Source of the DNA: Roseobacter litoralis Och 149
GTDB taxonomy: Bacteria; Pseudomonadota; Alphaproteobacteria; Rhodobacterales; Rhodobacteraceae
NCBI RefSeq assembly: GCF_000154785.2
Contig: NC_015730.1
Coordinates: 3,472,001 to 3,536,000, forward strand
DNA length: 64,000 nt
Reading direction: 5' to 3'
Shown here: piece after piece, positions 1 to 9,240 of the stretch
Layout of the letters: every line of letters begins with the position of its first letter
How positions within the stretch are numbered: the first letter of the stretch is position 1
Notes under the pieces: model-generated
What the model was told of the DNA's origin: nothing
Seen by the model: the letters and a program-made list of their open reading frames with translations, nothing else
Database searches by the model: none
Program-made: the position numbers and the translations under genes

Positions 1-172
1 TCAGGTTCCACGTTATGATCTTGCGCGTCAACGGAGATGACCGCAGCGACATCCAGCCGCGCTGCCTGCGTGTCATACGCTTTTCGCTTGGCGCTTTTTT
101 CTCAGGCGTCGTTTGATCGTCCCCCGACGCACTGGCGTCATCCTGGGACGGTGGTGGGGTCATGTCGCGCAT
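1..172 (-). CDS. chvG: Sensor histidine kinase ChvG, N-terminal fragment
   Basis: Only the first 57 codons lie in the window; the gene runs off the left edge. From the ATG at 172 the frame reads a Pro/Asp/Ser-rich cytoplasmic leader followed by a basic stretch and SPLTRKIITWN, the typical lead-in to the first membrane helix of ChvG/ExoS kinases. It lies 33 bases downstream of chvI on the same strand, which is the usual alphaproteobacterial order. By family knowledge ChvG is an inner-membrane kinase that phosphorylates ChvI in response to envelope or acid stress. The assignment rests on the fragment and the partner gene; the sensor and kinase domains cannot be seen. Confidence 0.8.
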   Translation of the reverse strand, partial: MRDMTPPPSQDDASASGDDQTTPEKKAPSEKRMTRRQRGWMSLRSSPLTRKIITWNL

Positions 173-205
173 GTCTGGGCCCCTCAACCAAAGAGATGTG
201 GCAAG

Positions 206-907
206 CTATTCCTCGTTGTATCTGTACCCGATCCCATAAAGGGTCTCAATCGCTGAGAACTCTTCGTCGGCCGAACGCATCTTTTTGCGCAGGCGTTTAA
301 TGTGGCTATCGATCGTGCGGTCATCCACATAGACTTGGTCGTCGTAGGCGACATCCATCAACTGGTCCCGGGACTTTACGAAACCGGGGCGCTGTGCGAG
401 CGCTTGGAGCAAAAGAAACTCTGTTACTGTCAGCGAGACGTCCTTGCCTTTCCAGCTTACGGAATGACGCAGCGGATCCATACGCAGATCACCACGTTCA
501 ATGACTTTCGTTTCTTCGCTGTCGGCCACAATATCGCCTGCCACGGCGTCCTGACGACGTAACAGGGCGCGTATTCTCTCAACCAGCAATCGTTGCGAGA
601 AAGGCTTCTTCACGTAGTCGTCTGCGCCCATGCGCAAACCAAGAACTTCGTCAATCTCATCGTCTTTGGACGTGAGAAAAATCACTGGCATCGCAGATTT
701 CTGTCGGAGCCGCTGAAGCAGGTCCATGCCATCCATTCGCGGCATCTTGATGTCCAGCACGGCCATGTCCGGCAGCCTTTTGTTGAACGCATCAAGTGCC
801 GCCTGCCCGTCGTTATATGTCTCAACCTCGAAGCCTTCAGCTTCCAGAGTCATGGACACGGATGTCAGGATGTTCCTGTCATCATCCACCAGCGCGATCT
901 TAGACAT
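206..907 (-). CDS. chvI: Two-component response regulator ChvI (OmpR family)
   Basis: A 233-residue OmpR/PhoB-type regulator. The receiver domain covers about residues 3-120, with the acidic cluster D8-D10, the phospho-acceptor D52 in VLDIKMP, the switch Thr in FLTSKDD and the conserved Lys in VKKPF. A winged-helix DNA-binding domain follows at about 135-230, ending in [13 protein letters not shown] and YGIGYRY. The partner kinase chvG starts immediately downstream. The gene is divergent from pckA, an arrangement common in Rhodobacterales and Rhizobiales. Known ChvI proteins control envelope, exopolysaccharide and metabolic genes. Two GAATC sites (973 and 991), the CcrM recognition pattern, lie in the upstream region. 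Confidence 0.95.
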   Translation of the reverse strand: MSKIALVDDDRNILTSVSMTLEAEGFEVETYNDGQAALDAFNKRLPDMAVLDIKMPRMDGMDLLQRLRQKSAMPVIFLTSKDDEIDEVLGLRMGADDYVKKPFSQRLLVERIRALLRRQDAVAGDIVADSEETKVIERGDLRMDPLRHSVSWKGKDVSLTVTEFLLLQALAQRPGFVKSRDQLMDVAYDDQVYVDDRTIDSHIKRLRKKMRSADEEFSAIETLYGIGYRYNEE

Positions 908-1260
908 GAGCCAAACCCTTACATCGGTTCAATTTTTCCCGTTTTGTAGCAATCAGCATTTTCAACCCCACCGAATCAATCCTTGAAAGCGAATCAGAAC
1001 TTAACGCGTCGGTAATTTGGTCATGAAATAGTTACGAATGATTAAATTATCGCGAATTGTTGCCTCCTTGAAGACTGCGTTAACCCTTTATCGCGTGATA
1101 AAACGCCTGCCTGCGACAAAGATGGCGATGATGGCGCTAACTGCAAAAACCGTCCTGTTCACGGCGTAAAACGTCATGTTATGGACCAGCAGGCAGCGCA
1201 TGCTGGCCGATACAAAACTGCGACCATCCGCTGTCAAAGCGGGCATTTAGGAGAAGTAAT
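908..1260. promoter_or_regulatory. Divergent chvI/pckA intergenic region
   Basis: A 353-base region without a convincing gene. It must hold the promoters of both chvI (leftward) and pckA (rightward). It is clearly AT-richer than the flanking genes around 1000-1100. It contains two GAATC sites (973-977, 991-995), a palindrome at 1087-1102, and the pckA ribosome binding site AGGAGA just before 1261. I could not assign sigma-70 hexamers with confidence. Confidence 0.6.
1087..1102. promoter_or_regulatory. Perfect inverted repeat upstream of pckA (operator candidate)
   Basis: TTTATCGCGTGATAAA is a 6-base perfect inverted repeat around a 4-base centre, 159 bases before the pckA start. Its position in a divergent promoter region fits an operator for a dimeric regulator, but it could also be chance. 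No regulator is assigned. Confidence 0.3.
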
Positions 1261-2859
1261 ATGACACATGGACGGGTGAACCCGGACTTTCGGCTCGAGG
1301 ATCAAGGGATCACAGGGCTTGGCACTGTCTATTACAACCTGATCGAGCCCGACCTGATCCAATATGCGCTGGCCCGTGGCGAAGGGTCGCTTGGCAAAGG
1401 TGGCTCTTTCCTTGTCACTACAGGCAAATTCACCGGGCGGTCGCCAAAAGACAAGCATGTCGTCAAAACTGACTCGGTTGCCGATACCATCTGGTGGGAA
1501 AACAACAGGGAGATGTCGCCCGAGGGGTTCGACCAACTCTACACTGACATGCTCGCCCATATGGAAGGGCGCGATTATTTTGTTGAAGACCTGACCGGCG
1601 GTTCGGACCCGAAACACGCGATCAATGTGCGAATGGTCACCGAACTGGCATGGCATGGGCTGTTTATCCGCCACATGCTACGCCGCCCAGACCGCGAAGA
1701 TCTGGATGATTTCATCGCTGATTTCACCGTCATCAACTGCCCGAGCTTTCAGGCGGATCCCGCGAAGCACAACTGCCGTTCAGAAACGGTCATCGCGATG
1801 AATTTCGATAAGAAACTCATCCTTATCGGCGGGACGGAATATGCGGGTGAGAACAAAAAATCCGTCTTTACCCTGCTGAACTACCTGCTGCCTGAAAAAG
1901 GCGTGATGCCGATGCATTGCTCGGCCAACCATGCGGTTGGGAATCCGGTGGATACAGCCGTTTTCTTTGGCCTGTCCGGCACGGGCAAAACGACATTGTC
2001 CGCCGATCCTGCGCGCACATTGATCGGCGACGACGAACATGGCTGGTCCGATACCGGCACGTTCAACTTTGAGGGTGGCTGCTATGCCAAGACCATCAGC
2101 CTGAACCCCGAAGCCGAACCCGAAATCTACGCCACCACAGAGAAATTCGGCACCGTCATCGAAAACATGGTCTATGATGCGGAAACCAAAGACCTTGATT
2201 TTGAAGATGACAGCCTGACGGCCAATATGCGCTGCGCTTACCCGCTGCACTATATATCTAATGCTTCGCAAGCGGCGCGGGGCGGTCACCCCAAGAACAT
2301 CATCATGCTGACCTGCGACGCCTTTGGGGTGCTACCCCCCATCTCGCGGCTGACGCCTGCGCAGGCGATGTACCACTTCCTGTCCGGGTTCACATCCAAG
2401 GTCGCCGGGACAGAGCGTGGCGTGACCGAACCGGAACCGACCTTTTCGACCTGTTTCGGCGCGCCCTTCATGCCCCGCCGCCCGGAAGTCTATGGCAATC
2501 TGCTGCGCGAGAAAATCGCGACCCATGGCGCAACCTGCTGGCTGGTGAACACGGGCTGGACAGGTGGCGCTTATGGCACGGGCAGCCGGATGCCGATCAA
2601 GGCCACGCGGGGGCTTTTGACGGCAGCGTTGGATGGCTCTCTCGCGGATGCTGAATTCCGCAAGGATCCCAACTTCGGGTTCCAAGTACCGGTCGACGTC
2701 ACGGGCGTGCCCGGCATCCTGCTCGATCCGCGCAGGACTTGGGACGATGCGGAAGCCTACGACCGGCAAGCCGCGAAGCTGGTAAAGATGTTCTCCGACA
2801 ACTTTGAGCAGTACCTGCCGTTCATTGACGAGGATGTACGCGCGGCTGCCATAAGCTGA
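1261..2859 (+). CDS. pckA: Phosphoenolpyruvate carboxykinase (ATP)
   Basis: A 532-residue protein of normal family length. It converts oxaloacetate and ATP to phosphoenolpyruvate, CO2 and ADP, the first committed step of gluconeogenesis, in the cytoplasm. The P-loop GLSGTGKTT is at about residues 237-245, the second metal/nucleotide motif LIGDDEHGW follows at about 254, and [13 protein letters not shown] near residues 54-66 is the substrate-binding motif. The start is supported by AGGAGA about 6 bases upstream. The gene stands alone and is divergent from chvI; in related bacteria ChvI has been linked to pckA control, which would fit, but no binding site is proven here. In this family the enzyme also feeds carbon from the ethylmalonyl-CoA pathway (see mcd) into sugars. 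Confidence 0.97.
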   Translation: MTHGRVNPDFRLEDQGITGLGTVYYNLIEPDLIQYALARGEGSLGKGGSFLVTTGKFTGRSPKDKHVVKTDSVADTIWWENNREMSPEGFDQLYTDMLAHMEGRDYFVEDLTGGSDPKHAINVRMVTELAWHGLFIRHMLRRPDREDLDDFIADFTVINCPSFQADPAKHNCRSETVIAMNFDKKLILIGGTEYAGENKKSVFTLLNYLLPEKGVMPMHCSANHAVGNPVDTAVFFGLSGTGKTTLSADPARTLIGDDEHGWSDTGTFNFEGGCYAKTISLNPEAEPEIYATTEKFGTVIENMVYDAETKDLDFEDDSLTANMRCAYPLHYISNASQAARGGHPKNIIMLTCDAFGVLPPISRLTPAQAMYHFLSGFTSKVAGTERGVTEPEPTFSTCFGAPFMPRRPEVYGNLLREKIATHGATCWLVNTGWTGGAYGTGSRMPIKATRGLLTAALDGSLADAEFRKDPNFGFQVPVDVTGVPGILLDPRRTWDDAEAYDRQAAKLVKMFSDNFEQYLPFIDEDVRAAAIS

Positions 2860-2906
2860 CCGCGATACCATTTTGTACGAAGCCTTCGGTTGCCTGAATG
2901 CGCGGC

Positions 2907-3623
2907 TTATGCAGCCAATGCATCCAATTCGGCAGCAGGCAGATCGAGGATGAAGCGGATATCTTCGTTGCTCATGTAGACCATAACGGCTTCGACCGGT
3001 TCATCCTCGTTCTGGATGTACCAGCGCAGCGCCATCGGTTCAGCGTGCATGAACCCCATGCGCAAACAGAATCCTTTATAGGCAACCGGTTTGATCATGA
3101 AGCCGACCACATAATCCACGTTGAATTCCTTGATCGCAGAAAGCAAGGCATACCGGCCAAGAACAGTTGACAGACCAGACCCGCGGTATTGTCCAGGCGA
3201 GCCGCCTACCCATGTTTCGCCAGAGTACGCAACCCTGCCGGACATGCGCTTTGCACCGGGTCCGGGACGGTAGCGAGACCGGTCATAGTCGATATCTGGT
3301 CGCGATGGCGCAAAACCGCGAAAACTGGAGCGGAAATATTCCCCGACACTTTTTACCCCTGTCGGTAGAATACGCAGCGCTTGCGTGTGCATGATCTTGC
3401 CCGTTTCATCACGACCGATAATCCAACACGCATTTCCTTTGCCAAGCTTGTGTTGCTTGTTGTCAAAGGGATCTCCTACAACATGGTCAGGCCGCGCTTG
3501 CTTAACCCAATGTCTGTATTCGTCAAAGTCATATCCCATGGTAAGCCTGACACCGAACCGGTTCAGTATCTCTGAACTGGACGCCGCAAACTTGTCTTCT
3601 GCACTCATTCCGTGAATCGCCAT
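2907..3623 (-). CDS. GNAT-fold protein with LuxI-like features, function unknown
   Basis: A 238-residue soluble protein. The start at 3623 is backed by a strong AGGAGG five bases upstream. The stretch WIIGRDETGKIMHTQALRILPTG resembles the central strands of acyltransferases and recalls the MRLLPT segment of acyl-homoserine-lactone synthases. The C-terminal half (YALLSAIKEF, DYVVGFM, KGFCLRMGF) looks like the acetyl-CoA-binding and final helix-strand part of a GNAT fold. The LuxI-invariant Arg/Phe/Trp/Asp pattern at the N terminus is not clear, so I do not call it a signal synthase. It lies downstream of an atypical LysR-type regulator on the same strand, separated by about 90 bases. An acyl- or acetyltransferase role is an inference. 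Confidence 0.6.
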   Translation of the reverse strand: MAIHGMSAEDKFAASSSEILNRFGVRLTMGYDFDEYRHWVKQARPDHVVGDPFDNKQHKLGKGNACWIIGRDETGKIMHTQALRILPTGVKSVGEYFRSSFRGFAPSRPDIDYDRSRYRPGPGAKRMSGRVAYSGETWVGGSPGQYRGSGLSTVLGRYALLSAIKEFNVDYVVGFMIKPVAYKGFCLRMGFMHAEPMALRWYIQNEDEPVEAVMVYMSNEDIRFILDLPAAELDALAA

Positions 3624-3714
3624 TAGCCCCTCCTGCGTTAAGCATTCAAGGCTGACTTTAACTCATTTTATTGGTTTTGCTGCAAAATTCGCGCAGCGGT
3701 TACAATTTACTTAA

Positions 3715-4614
3715 CTACATCACCATGTCCTCCGGCATCTGACGCAGCATTTCGTGGGTCACTCCATTAATATGCACATCATAAGTTCTTCTAACGACCG
3801 TAATCATGGCAAAGCTATCGTCGGGATATCGCGCACCCAACAGCATCCGCTCATAAGAAATGGGCGTCATTATACCCTCATCCCCCTTCGGCAGGAGGGT
3901 GAATACGTGATCGAGTCGCACGGAGCGAGTCGCCTCGATTTCCTCGTATGCATAGTTGACGAGCCGGCCAAAGCCGTCACCACCCGGCATTTGCGCCAAA
4001 GCACTGCCGATGCTGGATCGGGCAACCTTCCACCCGAACCAGGTCACAAACGAGCTATGGTCTCCAACTTCGGTGAAAAGCCAGTTTCCTTCATGGCGGC
4101 GCGATACCGTGCAATAGGGCCTTACTGCCTGAAACGCTTCGTGTTCGAGCTCACCACCCGCCTGTGTCCACGCACACATTATTTCTTCGAGAATCGTTCC
4201 GGTTGACGTGAACACCTCACTGATCGGCTTTTGCTGCTGAAAATGGCACCATCCATCAGGCTCAACATGTCGTAAATATTGAAGACCATTTATCACATCA
4301 GACTGCCCGGAGAGCCACGCATCGCCCCGTGCTAGCACCTCTTCAGCCTCCGGCAAAGCGCGTTTACCTGCGTCGGTCAAATGGTACTGACGGTCTTTTA
4401 CTGTAAACAATTCAACGCCTTTGGATTCCTCCAAAAGCGCGATATGCCGGCGAAGGGTCTGCCGGGTGCTGCCAAGCTCTTTCACCGCGTGACTAAGGTT
4501 GAGCGTCCGCGCAAGCGTCGTGAACGACCGGATCATCTCATGCAACAGCGCATGGCTATCAGGCGGCTTTCGCACCTGAGTAGATTGATGATTGGTGTCC
4601 ATGATCCTGTTCAT
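3715..4614 (-). CDS. LysR-type winged-helix regulator with an unusual C-terminal domain
   Basis: About 299 residues from the ATG at 4614; a GTG at 4638 and an ATG at 4602 are alternative starts, and none has a good ribosome binding site. The N-terminal 70 residues form a LysR-like HTH: SFTTLARTLNLSHAVKELG, STRQTLRRHIALLEE, and GVELFTVKDRQYHLTDAGK. The remainder (about 200 residues, with many Trp and aromatic residues) does not look like the usual periplasmic-binding-protein fold of LysR effectors. It is divergent from the XRE regulator at 4769 and upstream of the GNAT/LuxI-like gene. Its target and ligand are unknown. Confidence 0.65.
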   Translation of the reverse strand: MNRIMDTNHQSTQVRKPPDSHALLHEMIRSFTTLARTLNLSHAVKELGSTRQTLRRHIALLEESKGVELFTVKDRQYHLTDAGKRALPEAEEVLARGDAWLSGQSDVINGLQYLRHVEPDGWCHFQQQKPISEVFTSTGTILEEIMCAWTQAGGELEHEAFQAVRPYCTVSRRHEGNWLFTEVGDHSSFVTWFGWKVARSSIGSALAQMPGGDGFGRLVNYAYEEIEATRSVRLDHVFTLLPKGDEGIMTPISYERMLLGARYPDDSFAMITVVRRTYDVHINGVTHEMLRQMPEDMVM

Positions 4615-4768
4615 GAGGGCAGATGGTAAATAAATCACCCACTAATGCAACATTTTTCACCCAACACCCGTAAATTTTTTATCAAAAAAAAGAAAAAGGT
4701 ACTCAGTTGATCCAAAGAGTGATTCCCGCGATGAGTGAAGGCAACGAAGTAAAAGGGTTTAAAAAGTT

Positions 4769-5128
4769 ATGTCACATCCAGTTGATGCACACGTTGGTCG
4801 CAAGCTTAAGCAGATCAGAACCATGCGCCGTTTGTCCCAGACAGATGTTGCCCGTGAGTTGAATCTGTCATTTCAGCAAATTCAGAAATACGAGATTGGC
4901 TCCAACAGAATCGCGGCAAGCCGTCTCTATGAACTGTCGCGCATTTTCGACGTCCCAACTTCCTATTTCTTCGAGGGACTGGATGCCGCAACAAAAACCA
5001 CATGTGAGCGCGATCCCAGCATGGAAATCGTAACTGCATTGGCAAACATTCGTGACGACAGCGTGAAATCACGCATCGTTACGTTCATCGAAGACGTGTC
5101 CGGCGTGACAGTGGCACGACAGAGTTAA
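4769..5128 (+). CDS. XRE-family HTH transcriptional regulator
   Basis: A 119-residue protein. Residues 8-70 form a Cro/C1-type HTH: VGRKLKQIRTMRRLSQ, TDVARELNLS, FQQIQKYEIGSNRIAA and SRLYELSRIFDVPTSYFFEGL. The C-terminal 45 residues have no recognisable effector domain. This short form is frequent in Roseobacter and other alphaproteobacterial genomes, usually as a chromosomal regulator. It lies between a divergent LysR-type gene and mcd, and is closed by a terminator at 5202. No strong ribosome binding site is visible. The targets are unknown. Confidence 0.85.
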   Translation: MSHPVDAHVGRKLKQIRTMRRLSQTDVARELNLSFQQIQKYEIGSNRIAASRLYELSRIFDVPTSYFFEGLDAATKTTCERDPSMEIVTALANIRDDSVKSRIVTFIEDVSGVTVARQS

Positions 5129-5201
5129 GGTTATTTAACGGTTTTGCCGGCGGGTGAGTATTTCGCCGGTGTTTTGAGGTTAGTATTCGTAACGATTAAC
5201 G

Positions 5202-5230
5202 ACCCGTGGCTTCGTGCTGCGGGTTTTTTC
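5202..5230 (+). terminator. Rho-independent terminator after the XRE gene
   Basis: A 9-base stem (ACCCGTGGC with GCTGCGGGT, two G-U pairs) with loop TTCGT is followed by a run of six T. It separates the XRE regulator from mcd. Confidence 0.8.
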
Positions 5231-5381
5231 TTTTTATTGCGTGATCAAAAAACATCCCTGCCCGGAAAGCGCGCACCGCAGGGGAAAGTAATTTTCATCC
5301 AAAATGACCCCTGCCAACGTATTTAAGTTGCGCTGCAAGTGCGAAAGAATTAAACCGACCGAGAACGAAAAGGATGTTGAT

Positions 5382-7067
5382 ATGGCCCATGACGGACAAG
5401 ACCCTTCATTTCATGTGACAGTGCTGGTGGATGACCTGCTCAAGGTGACTGCCGCGGCTGTCCCGCCGGTTGAGGCACTGCTTGAGACAGCCAAGGCAAG
5501 GGTCAGGGCCAAGGTGAGCGAAAATGGCCGTGTCTCCGGCGCGCTGATCGAACAGCATCAGACAGCCGCGCATGGTCTGGCCTGGCTTGCAACCTATGCG
5601 CAATCGCTCAGGCAGATGCAAAAGTGGGCCGAAACACTCAACGCCGAAGGTAATTTCAGCGAGACGGAACAATTGATCCACCAGATCGCCTTTGGTGAAT
5701 ACCTCTGGCAGATCTATGGCGGCATCCAGATGAATCAGGGTGAGATCGTGCGACTGCAGGATCTTGGGCTTGATCAATCTGAAATGCGCGGCCTGATGGA
5801 ACCCGCCGTGATGACCCTCACGCAATCGGGCAACACGCAGGCAGCGCGCACGCGGCTCGCCGAACTTATGCAGGAACAGTCTGCAAACACCACCGTCGGG
5901 GCTTCCGGCCTAGATGAAGAGCTGGAAATGATCCGCGATCAGTTCCGCCGCTACGCCGTCGAGAAAGTCGAACCCTTTGCCCACGAATGGCACCTCAAGG
6001 ATGAGTTGATCCCGATGGAGGTTATCGACGAGTTGGCCGAGATGGGCGTTTTCGGTCTGACCATCCCCGAAGAATATGGCGGGTTCGGTCTGTCCAAAGC
6101 ATCCATGTGCGTGGTTTCTGAGGAGCTGTCGCGCGGCTATATCGGCGTGGGATCCCTTGGAACGCGCTCCGAAATCGCAGCAGAACTCATCATCGCGGGC
6201 GGCACAGAAGCGCAGAAAGAGAAATGGCTGCCCCGCCTTGCCTCTGCTGAAACCTTGCCGACGGCAGTCTTTACCGAGCCGAACACCGGATCGGATCTGG
6301 GCAGCCTGCGCACACGCGCGGTGAAAGATGGCGAGAATTACAGCATCACCGGGAATAAAACGTGGATCACCCATGCGACCCGTACCAATGTCATGACGCT
6401 GCTGGCCCGCACAGACCCCGACACAACCGATTATCGCGGCCTGTCGATGTTTCTGGCGGAAAAAACCCCCGGTGATGATGAGAACCCCTTTCCAACCGAT
6501 GGCATGACGGGCGGCGAGATCGAGGTGCTGGGGTATCGCGGGATGAAGGAATACGAACTCGCCTTCGACAACTTCGAGGTCAAGGGCGAAAACCTTTTAG
6601 GCGGCGAAGAGGGCAAGGGCTTCAAACAGCTGATGGAGACGTTTGAATCTGCGCGCATCCAGACCGCTGCCCGCGCCGTTGGTGTGGCGCAATCGGCCTT
6701 GGACATTGCCATGCAATATGCGCAGGATCGCAAACAGTTTGGCAAGTCACTGATCGAATTCCCCCGCGTTTCGGGCAAACTCGCCATGATGGCGGTCGAG
6801 ATCATGATTGCGCGGCAGCTGACGTATTTTTCGGCCTTCGAAAAGGATGAAGGACGTCGTTGTGATGTTGAGGCCGGGATGGCAAAACTGCTGGGCGCAC
6901 GGGTCGCATGGGCCGCGGCGGACAATGGGCTGCAAATCCATGGCGGGAATGGCTTTGCGCTTGAGTATAAAATCAGCCGCGTGCTCTGTGATGCCCGCAT
7001 TCTGAACATTTTTGAGGGCGCGGCGGAAATTCAGGCGCAGGTCATCGCGCGCCGCATTCTCGGCTGA
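5382..7067 (+). CDS. mcd: (2S)-methylsuccinyl-CoA dehydrogenase
   Basis: A 561-residue acyl-CoA dehydrogenase starting at the ATG at 5382, which has AAAGGA upstream. A further in-frame start at 5304 lies upstream but has no supporting motif. The first 170 residues are an extension absent from ordinary acyl-CoA dehydrogenases and typical of Mcd. The FAD-dependent core follows, with AVFTEPNTGSDLGS, ITGNKTWITHA, QYAQDRKQFGKSL and the C-terminal GNGFALEYKISR and IFEGAAEIQ (catalytic Glu region). By family knowledge it oxidises methylsuccinyl-CoA to mesaconyl-CoA in the ethylmalonyl-CoA pathway, with electrons passed to ETF. The gene stands alone between two terminators. Confidence 0.88.
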   Translation: MAHDGQDPSFHVTVLVDDLLKVTAAAVPPVEALLETAKARVRAKVSENGRVSGALIEQHQTAAHGLAWLATYAQSLRQMQKWAETLNAEGNFSETEQLIHQIAFGEYLWQIYGGIQMNQGEIVRLQDLGLDQSEMRGLMEPAVMTLTQSGNTQAARTRLAELMQEQSANTTVGASGLDEELEMIRDQFRRYAVEKVEPFAHEWHLKDELIPMEVIDELAEMGVFGLTIPEEYGGFGLSKASMCVVSEELSRGYIGVGSLGTRSEIAAELIIAGGTEAQKEKWLPRLASAETLPTAVFTEPNTGSDLGSLRTRAVKDGENYSITGNKTWITHATRTNVMTLLARTDPDTTDYRGLSMFLAEKTPGDDENPFPTDGMTGGEIEVLGYRGMKEYELAFDNFEVKGENLLGGEEGKGFKQLMETFESARIQTAARAVGVAQSALDIAMQYAQDRKQFGKSLIEFPRVSGKLAMMAVEIMIARQLTYFSAFEKDEGRRCDVEAGMAKLLGARVAWAAADNGLQIHGGNGFALEYKISRVLCDARILNIFEGAAEIQAQVIARRILG

Positions 7068-7085
7068 AACACGTTCTTTTTTGGG

Positions 7086-7116
7086 GCGCGGGGCTAATTT
7101 TCGCCCCGCGCTTTTT
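7086..7116 (+). terminator. Rho-independent terminator after mcd
   Basis: A perfect 9-base GC stem (GCGCGGGGC with GCCCCGCGC) and an 8-base loop are followed by five T, 19 bases after the mcd stop codon. Confidence 0.9.
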
Positions 7117-7243
7117 CGCGCAACGGCTGTATTTTGCGCAAAACAACCGCCTCATGGGCGGGTTTAATGCCGCACGTGCAAAGTAAAGACCTGCGACTCT
7201 CTTCGCACTTGCAGCATTTTCGCTCCGGGCGTATGCCTGAAGC

Positions 7244-7765
7244 ATGAAACATCAGCGACTGAACAAACAATCATGGGTAGACAGAGGCCTTGCGGCACTG
7301 GTGCTAAAAGGGCCGACAGCTCTTGCAGCTGAACCGCTTGCGCGCGACCTTGGCACGACTAAGGGCTCATTCTACTGGCATTTCAAAGACGTACCGGATT
7401 TTCAATCGGCAGTGGTGAAACACTGGCAAGGTCAGGCTTTTGCCAAGATACTCACCGCCCTCGAAGACACAGGCAGCGCAGAGCAACGGTTGCGACGGTT
7501 CGGCAAGGAAATCCTCAATGATTCGCATGATCCTGCCATGCGCGCATGGGCCCGGTCCGATAAGGCTGTCGCCAAGGCAATTGCTCAGGTCGACACAGAA
7601 CGTCTGACCTATCTGACCAACCTGCTGCGACATTTGGGCATCAAGAATGATGACTTTGCGCAAAGCTTGCTGGCAGCGCTCGTCGGCCTGCCTGCCGTGA
7701 CGACTAAAACAGCGGCGGCCAAATCCTTTGAAACCATGGTCGATCTTGTTCTGGCGCTCAAGTGA
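7244..7765 (+). CDS. TetR-family transcriptional regulator
   Basis: A 173-residue protein. The N-terminal HTH covers about residues 6-52: RLNKQSWVDRGLAALV, AAEPLARDLGTTKGSFYWHFKD. The pattern T-x-G-S-F-Y-W-H-F is a TetR hallmark. The C-terminal ligand domain is short and helical. Its stop codon overlaps the GTG start of the META-domain lipoprotein, so the two are probably translated together and may share control. The ligand is unknown. Confidence 0.85.
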   Translation: MKHQRLNKQSWVDRGLAALVLKGPTALAAEPLARDLGTTKGSFYWHFKDVPDFQSAVVKHWQGQAFAKILTALEDTGSAEQRLRRFGKEILNDSHDPAMRAWARSDKAVAKAIAQVDTERLTYLTNLLRHLGIKNDDFAQSLLAALVGLPAVTTKTAAAKSFETMVDLVLALK

Positions 7766-8157
7766 GGACAACCGGAGCGGTCCTGCTCGCCCTATTGGCG
7801 ATCGGTGGCTGCGCCAAGGATGAAACCGTGGCGGCCTACGGCGGCGCGGATAAAGTATGGCGCGTGGTCGAGATTGACGGCGTTCCCTTTGGCGAAAATG
7901 CTACATTGACGTTCCCAGCATCAGGTCAGATTGCCGGGGATGGGCCATGCAACGGATACAGTGCGGAAATGACAGCGCCTTATCCTTGGTTTGATGCCGG
8001 CCCGATACTGGCAACAAAGAAGCTGTGTCCAGATGCGGCATCCGAAACGCTGTACTTTGAAGCGCTTGAAAACGTGAGCTTATCCGAAGTTCTGCGCGAC
8101 ACGATGATCCTGTCCACGCCCGAGGGCCGCAGCATCATTTTCAAAGCCGGCGGCTGA
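7762..8157 (+). CDS. META-domain (HslJ-like) lipoprotein
   Basis: A 131-residue protein with a GTG start that overlaps the TetR stop by four bases (GTGA). Residues 1-17 form a lipoprotein signal peptide ending in LAIGGC, so mature Cys17 is the likely lipidation site. The rest matches the META/HslJ domain: [30 protein letters not shown], and [11 protein letters not shown]. In E. coli HslJ is an outer-membrane heat-inducible protein linked to novobiocin resistance; the role here is unknown. The 3' end overlaps convergent recO by 17 bases. Confidence 0.8.
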   Translation: MRTTGAVLLALLAIGGCAKDETVAAYGGADKVWRVVEIDGVPFGENATLTFPASGQIAGDGPCNGYSAEMTAPYPWFDAGPILATKKLCPDAASETLYFEALENVSLSEVLRDTMILSTPEGRSIIFKAGG

Positions 8158-8866
8158 AGGTTTCGACAAAGCGCGCGCGCGCTTCGGGCAGTGGTTTGCC
8201 GCCCAAATCCCGCGCCAGATGTTCGGTCAGAAAATACCCCGTCGTGACAAACGCCTGTGCGATCTCAGCATCCGGACCACCGCCGACCCCGCGCAAAATG
8301 GGCGGTAACGGCAACAAACGCTCCGCCCAATCACCCGCCCCTTGGGCAGACACAGCACGACCGCTTTTGGGGGAAACATAGATCAGATCATCGCGCTGGC
8401 CCGTTACCGCACATTGGTCAAGTTCAAGGGCATAGCCCATCTCATGCAACAGCTGCACCTCCCACCGCAGATAGGCCAAGGGCCAAAGCTCCCCCTCTTC
8501 CAACAGATCAAGCAATCGCTCAGTTTCAAGGTATAATGCGCGATGCGCTTCGCGCTCAGGCAGGCAAAACCCCAAAAGCGCCGTTACCGCATTTAACCCC
8601 GCGAGCGCCAGACGGTCGCCCATGGCAGCGGCGGCACGGCTGCGCACGGGTTCGACGTGAAAGCTGCCGATGTGATCTTCGAGCCGCGCGCGCCATGTCA
8701 GGTCAAGTTGCGCGCCCGGTTGCAGGATCGGCGCGATCTTGCGGCTGGTGCCGCCCCGCACTACGCCTGCGTGACGACCATGTGAGGGGGTGAAAACTTC
8801 AATGATCGCGGCACTCTCACCATGGCGGCGCGTGCTGAGCAATATGCCTTCCTCGCGCCATTCCAT
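8141..8866 (-). CDS. recO: DNA repair protein RecO
   Basis: 241 residues from the ATG at 8866, whose first base is the last base of the upstream DUF1491 stop codon. The N-terminal OB-fold begins [17 protein letters not shown], followed by the helical domain with [41 protein letters not shown]. RecO loads RecA onto SSB-coated single strands with RecR in recombinational gap repair. A longer frame to 8929 exists, but the family start at MEWRE is clear. The gene closes the lepB-rnc-era-DUF1491-recO run. Confidence 0.95.
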   Translation of the reverse strand: MEWREEGILLSTRRHGESAAIIEVFTPSHGRHAGVVRGGTSRKIAPILQPGAQLDLTWRARLEDHIGSFHVEPVRSRAAAAMGDRLALAGLNAVTALLGFCLPEREAHRALYLETERLLDLLEEGELWPLAYLRWEVQLLHEMGYALELDQCAVTGQRDDLIYVSPKSGRAVSAQGAGDWAERLLPLPPILRGVGGGPDAEIAQAFVTTGYFLTEHLARDLGGKPLPEARARFVETFSRRL

Positions 8867-9201
8867 CAGGCCAGACCGGGGGTATCGAGCAAATGCCGCC
8901 CGGCGCGATCTTCCACCTCTATGACCCAAAGGTCGGGGTCAAAGCCGCGTTGTCGCGCAATCGCAGCGTCCACTTCGGTTTCGGTATCTGTCAGGGTCAG
9001 CTCCCACGCACGGCTGTCGTGCAGCAGGTCGTAGCGGCGCTGATACAGGGTGGCGGCACCATCCAATGTGTTGAGTTTCACCAAAACGCTGCCTGCCGTA
9101 TCATCCCCATGCGTCACGACAAAGGCCGGAATATCCTGCAACCGCAAGCGGGTCAGATAAGCATCAACCCAAAACCGCGCCGTTAGCTGAGGCATGCACA
9201 T
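8866..9201 (-). CDS. DUF1491 family protein
   Basis: A 111-residue protein; an alternative start at the third residue (Met-Pro-Gln) is equally possible. Recognisable family features are [33 protein letters not shown], and the C-terminal [23 protein letters not shown]. It is conserved between era and recO in many Rhodobacteraceae, which suggests a basic cellular role, but no function is established. It is the fourth gene of the run that starts at lepB. Confidence 0.8.
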   Translation of the reverse strand: MCMPQLTARFWVDAYLTRLRLQDIPAFVVTHGDDTAGSVLVKLNTLDGAATLYQRRYDLLHDSRAWELTLTDTETEVDAAIARQRGFDPDLWVIEVEDRAGRHLLDTPGLA

Positions 9202-9240
9202 TTGCCCTGCGCGGCCGATCTGCGAACATGCACGGTTAGA

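Noticed and set aside
973..995. Two GAATC sites before chvI as cell-cycle methylation control
   Set aside because: GANTC sites are short and frequent; two in an AT-rich region is not significant without conservation data.
2907..3623. Calling the GNAT-like protein an acyl-homoserine-lactone synthase
   Set aside because: Only the central segment recalls LuxI; the invariant N-terminal residues are not evident and the adjacent regulator is not LuxR-type.
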